This document shows, in pieces, positions 6,974-15,217 of a stretch of 28,087 nt of DNA. The position numbers and the translations under genes were made by a program. The stretch comes from Caryophanales bacterium UBA1427. GTDB lineage: Bacteria; Bacillota_I; Bacilli_A; ML615J-28; CAG-313. Position 1 is the first letter of the stretch, and the number at the start of each line of letters is the position of its first letter. Location: NCBI GenBank assembly GCA_002329485.1, contig DCTZ01000017.1, positions 1 through 28,087 on the forward strand, given 5' to 3'. The notes beneath the pieces were generated by a model, which worked only from the letters and a program-made list of their open reading frames with translations, was not told the DNA's origin and did not search any database.

Positions 6974-7938
6974 AGATACAAACCACCTCTTGCCATAACA
7001 GTTAAAATGCTAAGGCTGTCGATCTTCATTACCGAGAAATTGGGATAAATTGCCTAGGGTTAAATCTCTCCAAAGAATGTCGGTTTACGCAAAAAAAATC
7101 AAATTAATCCGTTCTTCGTTGGCCATCGAAGCAAATTCTTTGTCTTTAAATCAAGTAAGAGATGCAATAGAAGGTAAAATCGTGTTTGGACCTCAAAAAA
7201 AGAAATTCAGGAAGAAAAGAGTGCTTACAAAGCCTATAATTTGTTAAATGAGTCCGACGGATACTCAAAAGCGGATTTACCCGAAACTCACAGCATCCTC
7301 ATATATTTAACCGATGAAGAATCCGGAAGATATCGCATTCACGGGGAAGGTATCTTTGACGGGAATCAAGTAATTTTTGTCGCGCCGCCGGAAGAAAGGG
7401 TTCCGATTCTAATGAAAGATTTGTTTGAATGGCTGAAAAGCGACATCAAAACACCGATGTTAGTCCTGTATATTTCCTTATGAGTTTGTCTTTATTCATC
7501 CGTTTGGGAACAGAAGCGGCAGGATTGCTTGGCTTTGGCAAAATGTTTTACTGAGCAAATGAAATCTTCTTTTTTAGTATATTTCCGTTGAATCGCAAAT
7601 TCAAAAACATCAGGCAAAACATTATGAAAAAACAGCCGTCTGTCACAAAAACGGCAATTCGGACGAATTCATTGAATATATGTTCAGTATGATTGATGAA
7701 ATGGACGAAATGCTTGTAAGCCTGGAAAAGGAAAGCCAAAACATCTCGGGTCAAGTCAATAAATTATTAGCGATTACGGAACCGGGTATGCCATATTCGG
7801 CCAATGAGTTTATGTCCGAATTGGGAATCAAGACAAAGAACTTAAAGAGCTGCCTACCCGAATCCGGCCAAAGAGAACTGTCTTGTCAGTATGACGTTGC
7901 CGGATAAACCCAACAGTAAAAACCAAAGTTATATATAA
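6974..7938 (+). pseudogene. Fic-family protein pseudogene
   Basis: A complete Fic-family gene (usual length about 310-340 residues) can be read only by switching frames. The N-terminal part (YKPPLAITVKMLRL.., TEKLG) has stops at 7046, 7055 and 7061. Next comes LIRSSLAIEANSLSLNQV, with the SxxxE inhibitory-helix-like element, then GKIVFGPQK. A shift near 7200 gives EIQEEKSAYKAYNLL, EESGRYRIHGEGIFDG and FVAPPEERVPILMKDLFEWL. A shift near 7460 gives SCIFPYEFVFIHPF and a degraded catalytic motif HPFGNRSGR (HPFxDGNGR expected; His at 7497). A TGA and a TAG follow, then ESQIQKHQAKHYEK, ISGQVNKLLAITEPGMPYSA and, after another shift, MTLPDKPNSKNQSYI with TAA at 7936-7938. Intact relatives AMPylate or otherwise modify proteins; this copy cannot be functional. 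Confidence 0.85.
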
Positions 7939-7948
7939 AATAAGACAG

Positions 7949-8017
7949 TTGTCCAGAAGAAAAGAGATAATTTTCGGAAAAATTAACCGAAATATTACCT
8001 CTTTTTTTATTGGACAA
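7949..8017 (+). terminator. Long imperfect hairpin with T-run after the Fic pseudogene
   Basis: Outer arms TTGTCCA (7949-7955) and TGGACAA (8011-8017) are perfect. Inner arms from 7960 (AAAAGAGATAATTTTCGG) and 7987 (CCGAAATATTACCTCTTTT) pair with small mismatches, and the right arm ends in seven T. It looks like a surviving terminator of the ancestral Fic gene, and it insulates the TetR operon. Confidence 0.65.
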
Positions 8018-8098
8018 AAGGTTTGTTATCAAATGCAAATCGTGATGTAAAGTACATATATATTATTATCGGAATCAAACGATTTTTTTTAAAAAACC

Positions 8099-8126
8099 TT
8101 GACAAGTAGAAAAAAAAGCGTAAAAT
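8099..8126 (+). promoter_or_regulatory. Promoter of the TetR-ABC operon
   Basis: A consensus -35 TTGACA (8099-8104) lies 16 bases before TAAAAT (8121-8126). The -10 box overlaps the first palindrome of the twin operator at 8125-8156, so repressor binding would occlude RNA polymerase. Confidence 0.75.
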
Positions 8127-8156
8127 ATATCACGTGATATATATCTAAAGATATAT
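8125..8156 (+). promoter_or_regulatory. Twin palindromic operator for the adjacent TetR regulator
   Basis: Site 1 is ATATATCACGTGATATAT (8125-8142), a perfect 18-bp palindrome. Site 2 is ATATATC-TAAA-GATATAT (8139-8156). Both have identical 7-base half-sites and 4-base spacers, share 4 bases, and are centred 14 bp apart. They span the -10 box and the transcription start. This is a direct sequence observation; assignment to the TetR protein is inferred from position. Confidence 0.75.
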
Positions 8157-8172
8157 TGGAAAGGAGAAAACC

Positions 8173-8757
8173 GTGCCCAACAAGATTAAGGTTACCAAAG
8201 AAGATATTTTAAACTGCGCCCTGAAAATTACTAAAAAAACGGGAATCGGTAATGTCAATGCGCGAATTATTGCCAAAGAATTGAATTGCTCGATTCAACC
8301 GATTTATTACTATTTTGAAACAATGGATAATTTAAGAAAACAAATAGTGCATGAAGCCAGAAAAATTTACAATTCTTACATCGAGGACTCCAAAAAAGAT
8401 CCCGACAATCCGGCCTTTAAAGCGGTGGGGATTGCCTATATCAAGTTTGCCAGTCTTGAACCCAATCTGTTTCAGTTGCTGTTTATGTCCAAGGCCGATA
8501 ACGAATTCGGAATCAGTGCGAAGATTGACGAAAATTACGATTATATTTTATCGACTATCGATGCGCCGAAAGAGGATGCCAAAAGGATATACGAAGCAAT
8601 CTGGATCACTACCCACGGTATGGCCACGATGATTGCCACGGGGTTTATGAAACCGACGCCGGGAGAAATTTCCGATATTTTGACTTTTGTTTTCAAAGGT
8701 CTTGTTTTGTCGACCAAACAGGAAAATGGAGGTGTAAACAAAAATGCTGAAAATTAA
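8173..8757 (+). CDS. TetR-family transcriptional repressor
   Basis: 194 residues, starting at GTG with AAGGAG seven bases upstream. Residues 8-54 are a TetR_N helix-turn-helix (TKEDILNCALKITKKTGI.., then CSIQPIYYYFETMDNL). The C-terminal ligand and dimer domain (about 80-190) has a helical pattern with WITTHGMATMIATG near 145-158, like the WHG-type TetR_C group. It probably represses its own operon through the twin palindrome at 8125-8156 and releases on binding a drug-like or lipid-like ligand. The 3' end overlaps the ATPase gene by 14 bases, coupling regulator and transporter. Confidence 0.9.
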   Translation: MPNKIKVTKEDILNCALKITKKTGIGNVNARIIAKELNCSIQPIYYYFETMDNLRKQIVHEARKIYNSYIEDSKKDPDNPAFKAVGIAYIKFASLEPNLFQLLFMSKADNEFGISAKIDENYDYILSTIDAPKEDAKRIYEAIWITTHGMATMIATGFMKPTPGEISDILTFVFKGLVLSTKQENGGVNKNAEN

Positions 8758-9433
8758 AAATTTGTTTAAGGAATACGAAAACGGCGAAAATCCGCTGGCA
8801 GTTTTAAACGATATTTCCTTGGAAATCAAAGACGGCGAATTTATCGTTGTTTTGGGACCTTCGGGTTCCGGTAAATCGACTTTGTTGAATGCCATGTCTG
8901 GATTAACCGCTGTAAAGTCCGGAACCATCGAAAATGACGGGGTGGATATTACAAAACTTAACCAAAGCGAATTGACTTTGTTCCGCCGAAAATATACTGC
9001 CTTCGTTTTTCAATCGTACTATTTGATGCCGGTTTTGACGGTTAAGCAAAATATCAAAATGGGCGCAAACCTGGCTGGCAATAAAGATTATGAGGAAATT
9101 ATCGCTCACGTCGGATTAAAGGGTAAAGAAAACCGGCTGCCTGCGGAACTTTCGGGAGGGGAACGCCAAAGAGTTTCGCTTGCCCGGGCTCTTGCGAAAA
9201 GACCGAAAATCTTGTTTTGCGATGAACCGACGGGAGCTCTGGACGAAGCAACCGGAAGAAAGATATTAAAATATTTAATCGATAATCAAAAAAGAGAAGG
9301 TTACACCATGATTATGGTAACCCACAACGAAAATATCGCCCTATTGGCCGATAAAATTATCAGAATGAATTCGGGCAAAATTGTCGGCGTTTTTCCGAAC
9401 AGACCCCAAACGGTTGAAGAAATCGGGTGGTAA
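8744..9433 (+). CDS. ABC ATPase of the MacB/LolD (FtsX-partner) type
   Basis: 229 residues. Walker A GPSGSGKS at 38-45, Q-loop Gln90 (FVFQSYYLMPVLTV), signature LSGGE at 136-140, Walker B ILFCDEP at 156-162, switch His194 (MVTHNENIALLADK). The QSYYLMPVLTV and PTGALDEATG elements are typical of ATPases that drive FtsX-fold mechanotransmission permeases, such as lipoprotein release, MacB or bacitracin detox pumps. GGAGGTG precedes the ATG inside the tetR gene. The partner permease starts two bases after the stop. It should hydrolyse ATP to drive conformational change in that permease rather than classical transport. Confidence 0.9.
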   Translation: MLKIKNLFKEYENGENPLAVLNDISLEIKDGEFIVVLGPSGSGKSTLLNAMSGLTAVKSGTIENDGVDITKLNQSELTLFRRKYTAFVFQSYYLMPVLTVKQNIKMGANLAGNKDYEEIIAHVGLKGKENRLPAELSGGERQRVSLARALAKRPKILFCDEPTGALDEATGRKILKYLIDNQKREGYTMIMVTHNENIALLADKIIRMNSGKIVGVFPNRPQTVEEIGW

Positions 9434-9435
9434 GA

Positions 9436-10572
9436 ATGATTACCTTTAAGAAAACCATCGGTTCGATCGGGGTGATTATTATCTGTTTTTCGGCCATGTT
9501 TTTGGAAACCCTGTTTATTTCCTATAAACTCGACCTGAATAAATTGGATTTTTCTCATTTCACCCCCCCGCAAGCCGAGTTTTTCCGGGCTCAGGATGCC
9601 ATGTGCACAATGATGAATATGATTTCTTTGGGAATTTTGGAACTTTTTTCCTTTGTTTTGTTGTTTTTTTCGGTTGCGAGATACATCGAAGAAAACCGTT
9701 CCAACATGGGGCTATTGAAAGCCCTGGGTTATACCGCCAATCAAATCGGCGCCGGAATGATGAAATTCGCTTTGCCGACTTTTGTGGGCAGTTTGTCGGG
9801 CTATTTGGGAGCACTGGGATTTGCCAACCCTTTTTACGATACGATGAATGCGGACGGGATAATTCCGGAATTTTCCTTTTCGTTTAATCCTTGGGTATTT
9901 TTGGGAATCGTTTTCGGACCGGCACTTTTGGTATTGCTATTCAGCTACATGGTCGGTTTATGGAAAGCAAAAGGAAATCCGATGGAAATGATTAACCAAA
10001 CCGAAAAAATTAAAAAGGGAAAGAAAGCCCAAGAAACCGGAAAATTTATACACGAATTGCAAAGAACCGTTTTAAAAAACCATCTGGGTCTGATTATATT
10101 TGTCGGCTTTTCGGTAATCTGTTTTTCCTCGTGCATTCAAATGAGTTTTACCATGTATCACGAAACCGATACCTCCCCGATGTTTTTCTGGATGATGTTG
10201 ACAATCGGCATGCTGCTTGGGGTCACGATAATCTTTTTGGCTTTCCGTTTCGTGTTTAAAGGCAATTTAAGGTATTTATCAATCCTTAAAGCATATGGTT
10301 ATAAGAATCGGGAATGCTATCAAGCCATGTACGGAGGATATCACCTGGTTTCCACAATCGCTTTTGCCATCGGAACCGGATATCAAATATTGCTTTTATC
10401 AACGATGTTTAAAAAGTTTGCCGGTACCTACGGGATAGCTTACAAGTTTGATTATTTGGGATTTTTTTATTCGGTTGTTTTATTTTTGATTGTTTATTTT
10501 ATAACCAATCTTTTTTACTATCAAAAAATCAACCTGCTCAAAATCGAAGAGTTAAATACGGATTTAGGATAG
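9436..10572 (+). CDS. FtsX-like ABC permease, compact
   Basis: 378 residues from the ATG at 9436. The in-frame GTG at 9427 lies inside the ATPase gene and is less likely; GGGTGG is placed about 5 bases before the ATG. Eight hydrophobic helices are seen (about 10-29, 58-82, 108-132, 152-175, 217-237, 248-272, 304-326, 342-362). There are two FtsX modules, each with the LLKALGY-type coupling element (GLLKALGYTANQ at 92-103, SILKAYGYKN at 282-291). The large outer domain between TM1 and TM2 seen in MacB is reduced to about 28 residues, so this is a minimal form. With the upstream ATPase and TetR it looks like an inducible efflux or detoxification unit. Confidence 0.88.
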   Translation: MITFKKTIGSIGVIIICFSAMFLETLFISYKLDLNKLDFSHFTPPQAEFFRAQDAMCTMMNMISLGILELFSFVLLFFSVARYIEENRSNMGLLKALGYTANQIGAGMMKFALPTFVGSLSGYLGALGFANPFYDTMNADGIIPEFSFSFNPWVFLGIVFGPALLVLLFSYMVGLWKAKGNPMEMINQTEKIKKGKKAQETGKFIHELQRTVLKNHLGLIIFVGFSVICFSSCIQMSFTMYHETDTSPMFFWMMLTIGMLLGVTIIFLAFRFVFKGNLRYLSILKAYGYKNRECYQAMYGGYHLVSTIAFAIGTGYQILLLSTMFKKFAGTYGIAYKFDYLGFFYSVVLFLIVYFITNLFYYQKINLLKIEELNTDLG

Positions 10573-10594
10573 ATTGTTTTGGAATTAGTATTTA

Positions 10595-10651
10595 CCGGAT
10601 TTTTTTCCGGCTTTGACAAACAGTTTTCAAAAATACAGGTTAATTGAAAAC
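10595..10651 (+). other. Two small stem-loops downstream of the FtsX-like gene
   Basis: CCGGA (10595-10599) and TCCGG (10606-10610) enclose a T-only loop. GTTTTCAA (10623-10630) and TTGAAAAC (10644-10651) form a second perfect 8-base stem. Neither is followed by a good T-run, so termination is uncertain. The rest of the gap up to 10836 is AT-rich with no gene and no convincing promoter. Confidence 0.3.
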
Positions 10652-10836
10652 CCAAAACAGTAAAAATATTTTATTCACGGCTTCTGTTTAATTAAAAATT
10701 ATTTAAATGCTTGTTTTTTCGTTGTTCAGAAGTATATTATTAGTAGAACGATTATTGAATTTTCGGATGGCTTTGTTTGCCTACCGTTTAAAACGATTCG
10801 GAATTAATCGATAAATAAAGGGGAGAGTGAAATTAT

Positions 10837-11649
10837 ATGTTAATAAAAACACTTGTGGAAAATATATTCTTCGATAAAAAGATAAAACCTCAACCCGGTT
10901 TATCCCTATATATCGAAGCCAACGGTTTGAAAATCTTATTCGATTTGGGAAGCGATGATTTGTTTATCGAAAATGCCCAAAAAATGAATGTCAATCTCCA
11001 AGATATCGATCTTGTCGTTATTTCCCACGGCCACTTTGACCATGGGGGTGCTTTGAAGGCTTTTCTTGCCATCAACAGTAAAGCCCAAGTCTATCTTCAT
11101 AAAGATGCCTTTGAGGATTATTATCATAAATTACTGGGGCTAAAATTGCCAATCGGTTTAGACAAAACTTTGAAAAACCATGAACGAATAATCCTGACCG
11201 ATTCTTTAACAGAAATCACTCCCGATTTGGTATTGTTTTCGGGGGTAACCGGCCGAAAGTATTTTTCGCCCGTCAATAGCAAATTACTGAAAAAAACGGA
11301 CGGAAAGTATTATGCGGATGATTTTTCTCACGAACAAAACCTAATTATCAAGGAAAACAACAAAACGGTTTTGTTTGCCGGTTGTTGCCATAACGGTATC
11401 ATCAATACCTTGGAAAAAGCTCGAGAATTATCGTTTGAACCCGACGTTATCGTTTCGGGTCTGCACTTTATGAAGATGAATCTTAAAAAATACGGCCATC
11501 TGGTCGATAATATTGCCCAGGAATTAAAAAACCATAAGGCTCTTTTATATACCTGCCATTGCACGGGTTTACGGGCTTTTAAAAGAATGGAATCGGTCTT
11601 GCCCGAAAAAATCAAATATTTACCGTGCGGTTCCGCAATCCAACTGTAA
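10837..11649 (+). CDS. MBL-fold metallo-hydrolase (COG1237-like)
   Basis: 270 residues, cytoplasmic. The metallo-beta-lactamase metal motif SHGHFDHGG is at 63-71 (His64, His66, Asp68, His69). Further metal ligands are plausible at His185 (GCCHNGI), His210 (SGLHF) and His241 (TCHCTG). Length and the C-terminal YTCHCTG..YLPCGSAI pattern match the group annotated as 7,8-dihydropterin-6-yl-methyl-4-(beta-D-ribofuranosyl)aminobenzene 5'-phosphate synthase-like, whose bacterial members mostly lack a known substrate. AAGGGGAG lies about 10 bases before the ATG. A small kinase gene follows after 71 bases and may share the transcript. Confidence 0.87.
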   Translation: MLIKTLVENIFFDKKIKPQPGLSLYIEANGLKILFDLGSDDLFIENAQKMNVNLQDIDLVVISHGHFDHGGALKAFLAINSKAQVYLHKDAFEDYYHKLLGLKLPIGLDKTLKNHERIILTDSLTEITPDLVLFSGVTGRKYFSPVNSKLLKKTDGKYYADDFSHEQNLIIKENNKTVLFAGCCHNGIINTLEKARELSFEPDVIVSGLHFMKMNLKKYGHLVDNIAQELKNHKALLYTCHCTGLRAFKRMESVLPEKIKYLPCGSAIQL

Positions 11650-11720
11650 TCTTGTCAAACAATAACGAAAGGCGAATTCTTAACCAAAATCGGACCGAAA
11701 CGCAAGGTGAAGGGGACAAG

Positions 11721-12215
11721 ATGAAAAAGTTATATCTGATAAACGGGACGATGGGGGTAGGAAAAACCACAATCGGCCAAATTCTTAAGAAAAAACTGAA
11801 CAAGTCGGTATTTTTGGACGGGGATTGGTGTTGGGATTCGCATCCTTTCCAGGTAACGGACGAAACGAAAGCGATGGTAATCGATAATATCTGTTATTTG
11901 CTCAATAATTTCCTTCGCTGCACCGCTTACGAAAACATTGTTTTTTGTTGGGTAATGGACAGACAGGAAATCATCGACACCGTTTTGAACAGGCTCGATA
12001 CCGAAAACGTGGATGTGAAAATCGTTTCTCTTGTTTGTAGTGAGGAAGCATTGACCCGTCGGATCGATAAAGACGTCCGGGCAGGACTCCGAAGGGTTTC
12101 TTCAATCGAAAACAGTATCAGCCGCCTGTCTTCCTATTACGCTTTGGACTCAATCAAAATCGACACTACGGCCAAAACTCCGGAAGAGGTTGCGGAAATG
12201 GTTTTAAGGCTGTAA
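11721..12215 (+). CDS. Small P-loop kinase-like NTPase
   Basis: 164 residues. P-loop GTMGVGKTT at 9-17 and a DGD acid motif at 33-35 (FLDGDWCW) indicate a nucleotide/shikimate-kinase-like (AAA_33/AAA_18) fold. An Arg-rich lid (TRRIDKDVRAGLRR) sits at about 112-125. The substrate is unknown. The reading frame stays open back to 11625, but the ATG at 11721 has AGGGG six bases upstream and puts the P-loop at the usual N-terminal position. The product ends cleanly, and a 131-base gap with no other gene separates it from the next ABC operon. Confidence 0.78.
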   Translation: MKKLYLINGTMGVGKTTIGQILKKKLNKSVFLDGDWCWDSHPFQVTDETKAMVIDNICYLLNNFLRCTAYENIVFCWVMDRQEIIDTVLNRLDTENVDVKIVSLVCSEEALTRRIDKDVRAGLRRVSSIENSISRLSSYYALDSIKIDTTAKTPEEVAEMVLRL

Positions 12216-12346
12216 CAAACCTGTTTGGATCAGATGCCTATTCCGCCATCGAAAATGAGATAATTTATTTATATTTATGGAAGCAATCAAACAAAAAAAT
12301 GATAAAATTAAAAGGTTGCCAAAATGCGAATAAAACGGAGACAAAT

Positions 12347-13357
12347 ATGGAAATCATCAGATTGGAACATGTTACAAAATCTTATGTTATTTACGAAAAA
12401 AAGCCGGGTTTGCTCGGCATCATCAAGAGTTTCTTTAAAACGAAGAAGATTGTCAAGAATGCGGTGGAAGATATTTCTTTTTCCGTCAACGAGGGCGAAA
12501 TTATCGGTTACATCGGTCCGAACGGCGCCGGCAAAAGCACAACCATCAAGATGCTTACGGGTATCCTTACCCCCACCAAAGGAAATATTATCGTCGACGG
12601 GATAGTTCCTTACAAACAGCGTACCGCAAACGCTCAAAAAATTGGCGTGGTTTTCGGCCAGAGGTCCCAGTTATGGTGGGATTTGCCGCTTGGCGAAAGC
12701 TTTACGGTTTTAAAAGAAATCTACCGGGTATCCGATGCCGATTTTAAGGAACGGATGGAATATTTCAACCAAATCTTCGGATTAAAAGAATTTATAAAAC
12801 AGCCGGTTAGACAGCTGTCGCTCGGACAAAGGATGAAAGCGGAGCTTGCGGCGAGTTTTCTGCACAACCCCAAAATCGTTTATTTGGACGAACCGACCAT
12901 TGGACTTGATGTGGTGGCCAAAGAAAACATCCGAAAAACCATCAAAGAAATGAACCGAAAATTCAATACGACCGTCATTCTGACAACCCACGATTTAAAC
13001 GATATCGAAGAACTTTGCAATCGCATTTTGTTAATCGACCAGGGAAAGATTATCTATGACGGCGACATCGAACATCTTAGAGAAACATACGGTTCCAAAA
13101 AGATAATCAGCTTTACTTTGAAGGATTCGGGCGATATCGATGTCATAGACATCGAAAAAGCCTTCAAACCTCTCGATAACGATATTTTTATCGAAAAAGA
13201 CCAAAAACAGATTACCGTGGTTTTCAACAAACATAAGCTTGCCATCAAAGAAATCACTTCTTTTGTCTTAAATCAGGTCGAAGTAAGCGATATCGATATT
13301 TCCGATGATCCGTTGGAAAATATCATCAAAGAAATCTACAAAAAAGGAATAGTATAG
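12347..13357 (+). CDS. ABC ATPase, COG4586-type exporter
   Basis: 336 residues from the ATG at 12347 (CGGAG six bases upstream); an earlier in-frame ATG at 12299 has no ribosome site. Walker A GPNGAGKS is at 57-64, the diagnostic VVFGQRSQLWWDLP block at 101-114 containing the Q-loop, signature LSLGQ at 157-161, Walker B IVYLDEP at 177-183, and switch His215. A C-terminal accessory domain of about 100 residues follows. The QRSQLWWDLP block marks the uncharacterised three-component ABC-2 system (COG4586 with COG4587 and COG3694). Two permease genes of that kind follow at once. Substrate unknown; the group is often labelled daunorubicin-like or natA-like. Confidence 0.88.
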   Translation: MEIIRLEHVTKSYVIYEKKPGLLGIIKSFFKTKKIVKNAVEDISFSVNEGEIIGYIGPNGAGKSTTIKMLTGILTPTKGNIIVDGIVPYKQRTANAQKIGVVFGQRSQLWWDLPLGESFTVLKEIYRVSDADFKERMEYFNQIFGLKEFIKQPVRQLSLGQRMKAELAASFLHNPKIVYLDEPTIGLDVVAKENIRKTIKEMNRKFNTTVILTTHDLNDIEELCNRILLIDQGKIIYDGDIEHLRETYGSKKIISFTLKDSGDIDVIDIEKAFKPLDNDIFIEKDQKQITVVFNKHKLAIKEITSFVLNQVEVSDIDISDDPLENIIKEIYKKGIV

Positions 13358-13364
13358 GGATACC

Positions 13365-14165
13365 ATGTTGAAGAAGTATTTTCCTTTTTTAAGGGCAAGT
13401 TTAATCAATGTATTTATTTATCGGGGAAGAATTCTTCTTTGGATTTTGGTGGATATATTCCGTTTTGTCATGATGTTGTTTTTATGGATAAGCGTTTATA
13501 AAAACAATGCCAGTGTCAACGGGTTTAATTTGGATGAAATATTAATCTATTTTTCTTTAGTCGGTGTAACTTCAATCTTTACTTTTAGCGAAGTTCAATT
13601 CGACATGTCTTTTGAAATCCGAAGGGGAACTATAAGCTATTATTTAGTAAAACCGATTAAATATAAGACAAGGCTGTTCTTTGAAAATCTCGGAAGTGTC
13701 ACGGGAAGCACCATTATCATCCTGCCCATCAGCCTAATAACCATGCTTTTAGTAATTTTGGTTTTTGATATTTCTTTTGCCATCACCCTTCCTCAAGTTC
13801 TGTTCTTTCTTGCCTATATTCCCTTAATCATGTTGTTTGTTTTTGAGTATGGTTTTTTCTTTGGGAATTTAATGGTTTATACGAAAAACAACTTCGGTTT
13901 ATCCATTTTGATGGGTGTCATGATGAGGGCTTTATCGGGTGCATTAATTCCTTTGGCTTTTTATCCGCAGTTCCTTTTAAAAGTGGTAAACTTTTTGCCT
14001 TTCCGTTATATTACTCATCCGGTTTTGATAATACTGGATAAAGTGGAACAACCAGAAATCTTGATAGGGATGCTTGCTTTTGTTGGGTGGATAGCGGTGT
14101 TTAAATTAATCAACTATGTCATTTATAAAATTTCTTTAAAACGCATGGTTATATTCGGTGGTTGA
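13365..14165 (+). CDS. ABC-2 permease, COG4587-like
   Basis: 266-residue integral membrane protein with about six helices. The segment RRGTISYYLVKPIKYKTRLF (about 86-105) matches the conserved coupling region of this permease family (..G.I...L.KPI....), and FLPFRYITHPVLI lies near 208-220. It starts 7 bases after the ATPase stop with only a weak ribosome site, suggesting translational coupling. TGA stops it at 14163-14165; reading through would leave the frame of the next gene, which confirms TGA as a stop. It forms a heterodimeric channel with the next product. Confidence 0.85.
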   Translation: MLKKYFPFLRASLINVFIYRGRILLWILVDIFRFVMMLFLWISVYKNNASVNGFNLDEILIYFSLVGVTSIFTFSEVQFDMSFEIRRGTISYYLVKPIKYKTRLFFENLGSVTGSTIIILPISLITMLLVILVFDISFAITLPQVLFFLAYIPLIMLFVFEYGFFFGNLMVYTKNNFGLSILMGVMMRALSGALIPLAFYPQFLLKVVNFLPFRYITHPVLIILDKVEQPEILIGMLAFVGWIAVFKLINYVIYKISLKRMVIFGG

Positions 14166-14166
14166 T

Positions 14167-14955
14167 ATGAAAAGGTATTTGCATATATATTCCTGTTTTA
14201 TCAAACAGTACTTAAAAGGCTTGATTACTTATCGCACCGATTTCTTGGTGGGAATGTTGGCTTTTTTGCTTGATCAAAGTTTAGGTCTCTTTTTTCTCTA
14301 CGTTGTTTTTGACAACATTGACGCTTTAGCCGGTTTTAGCCAATACGAGGTCTTTTTAATGTATGGAATCGGCCAAATCCCTAAAGGAATTGACCACCTT
14401 ATCTTTGACAATATCTGGATAATCCCCCGAAACATCCGAGAGGGAAATATGGACCGTTATTTACTGCGTCCCATCAATCCCCTTTTTTCCTATTTGATCG
14501 AACGCTTCCAACCTGATGCTTTTGGCGAAATAATATTGGGAATAGCTATTTCCTGTTATTGCTTTATCTTTGGGGGAATTGCGATTACTTTATCCAAAAC
14601 AATAGGATTAATAGTTTTGATTCTAATCAGCGTGTTTATCTTTACCGCTGTTAAATTAATAACCGCTTCGGTTTCCTTTTGGCTTAAAGATTCGGCGCAG
14701 TTGATGCAGATATCTTATGAGTTAAACGACTATACCCGTTATCCCATCAGCATCTTCCCCAAACCGATCCGTTTTATTATGACCTTTATCATCCCCTTCG
14801 CCTTAGTTGCTTATTTTCCGACTCTGTATTTATTGGGAAAACAATCCTTTTCCTACGTAATCCTATTTTTGCTTCCAGTTACGATAGTATTATGTTTGTT
14901 CGCCCTGTTGTTATGGAATAGAGGGTTGAAAAGATATGAGTCAGCTGGTAGTTAG
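14167..14955 (+). CDS. ABC-2 permease, COG3694-like
   Basis: 262 residues from the ATG at 14167, one base after the previous stop (TGATATG). An alternative GTG at 14158 overlaps the upstream gene and lacks a better ribosome site. About six transmembrane helices. The element REGNMDRYLLRPINPLFSYL (about 93-112) is the equivalent of the coupling segment in its partner and is typical of the family (..G..D..L.RP..PLF). It completes the ATPase plus two-permease exporter begun at 12347. A hairpin terminator follows at 15052. Confidence 0.85.
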   Translation: MKRYLHIYSCFIKQYLKGLITYRTDFLVGMLAFLLDQSLGLFFLYVVFDNIDALAGFSQYEVFLMYGIGQIPKGIDHLIFDNIWIIPRNIREGNMDRYLLRPINPLFSYLIERFQPDAFGEIILGIAISCYCFIFGGIAITLSKTIGLIVLILISVFIFTAVKLITASVSFWLKDSAQLMQISYELNDYTRYPISIFPKPIRFIMTFIIPFALVAYFPTLYLLGKQSFSYVILFLLPVTIVLCLFALLLWNRGLKRYESAGS

Positions 14956-15051
14956 GTTTTTGGTTGGTTAGGCATAATGGGTCCCAAGGATATAGAAGGC
15001 AAGTACAGCCTGTTTGTGGCTTAAATTGTGACTTTATGAATTTACCCCTTT

Positions 15052-15089
15052 AAGCTTTGATTTTGGATAAAAAAAGTCAAAGCTTTTTT
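15052..15089 (+). terminator. Rho-independent terminator after the three-gene exporter
   Basis: AAGCTTTGA (15052-15060) and TCAAAGCTT (15077-15085) are perfect complements followed by TTTT. The 96 bases between the last permease stop and this hairpin hold no gene. Confidence 0.85.
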
Positions 15090-15156
15090 ATTATGGAATA
15101 TCTTTCCTTTTTAATGCTTTCTAAGGCTGTTTTTTTGCCACTTAACAAAATAGGAC

Positions 15157-15184
15157 TTGTTTTTTGGAAAAATATCAGTAAAAT
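15157..15184 (+). promoter_or_regulatory. Probable promoter of the YwaF-like gene
   Basis: TTGTTT (15157-15162) and TAAAAT (15179-15184) with 16 bases between them, about 34 bases before the start codon. A reasonable but not strong match in AT-rich sequence. Confidence 0.4.
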
Positions 15185-15217
15185 AAGAAAATAGTTTATT
15201 TTAAAAGGAATGGTCCT

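Noticed and set aside
7050..7907. Three short frames as separate small genes
   Set aside because: Together with frames between them they spell one Fic-family protein, so they are fragments of a pseudogene.
12299..12346. Upstream start for the COG4586-type ATPase
   Set aside because: No ribosome site; the ATG at 12347 has CGGAG and starts just before the ATPase domain.
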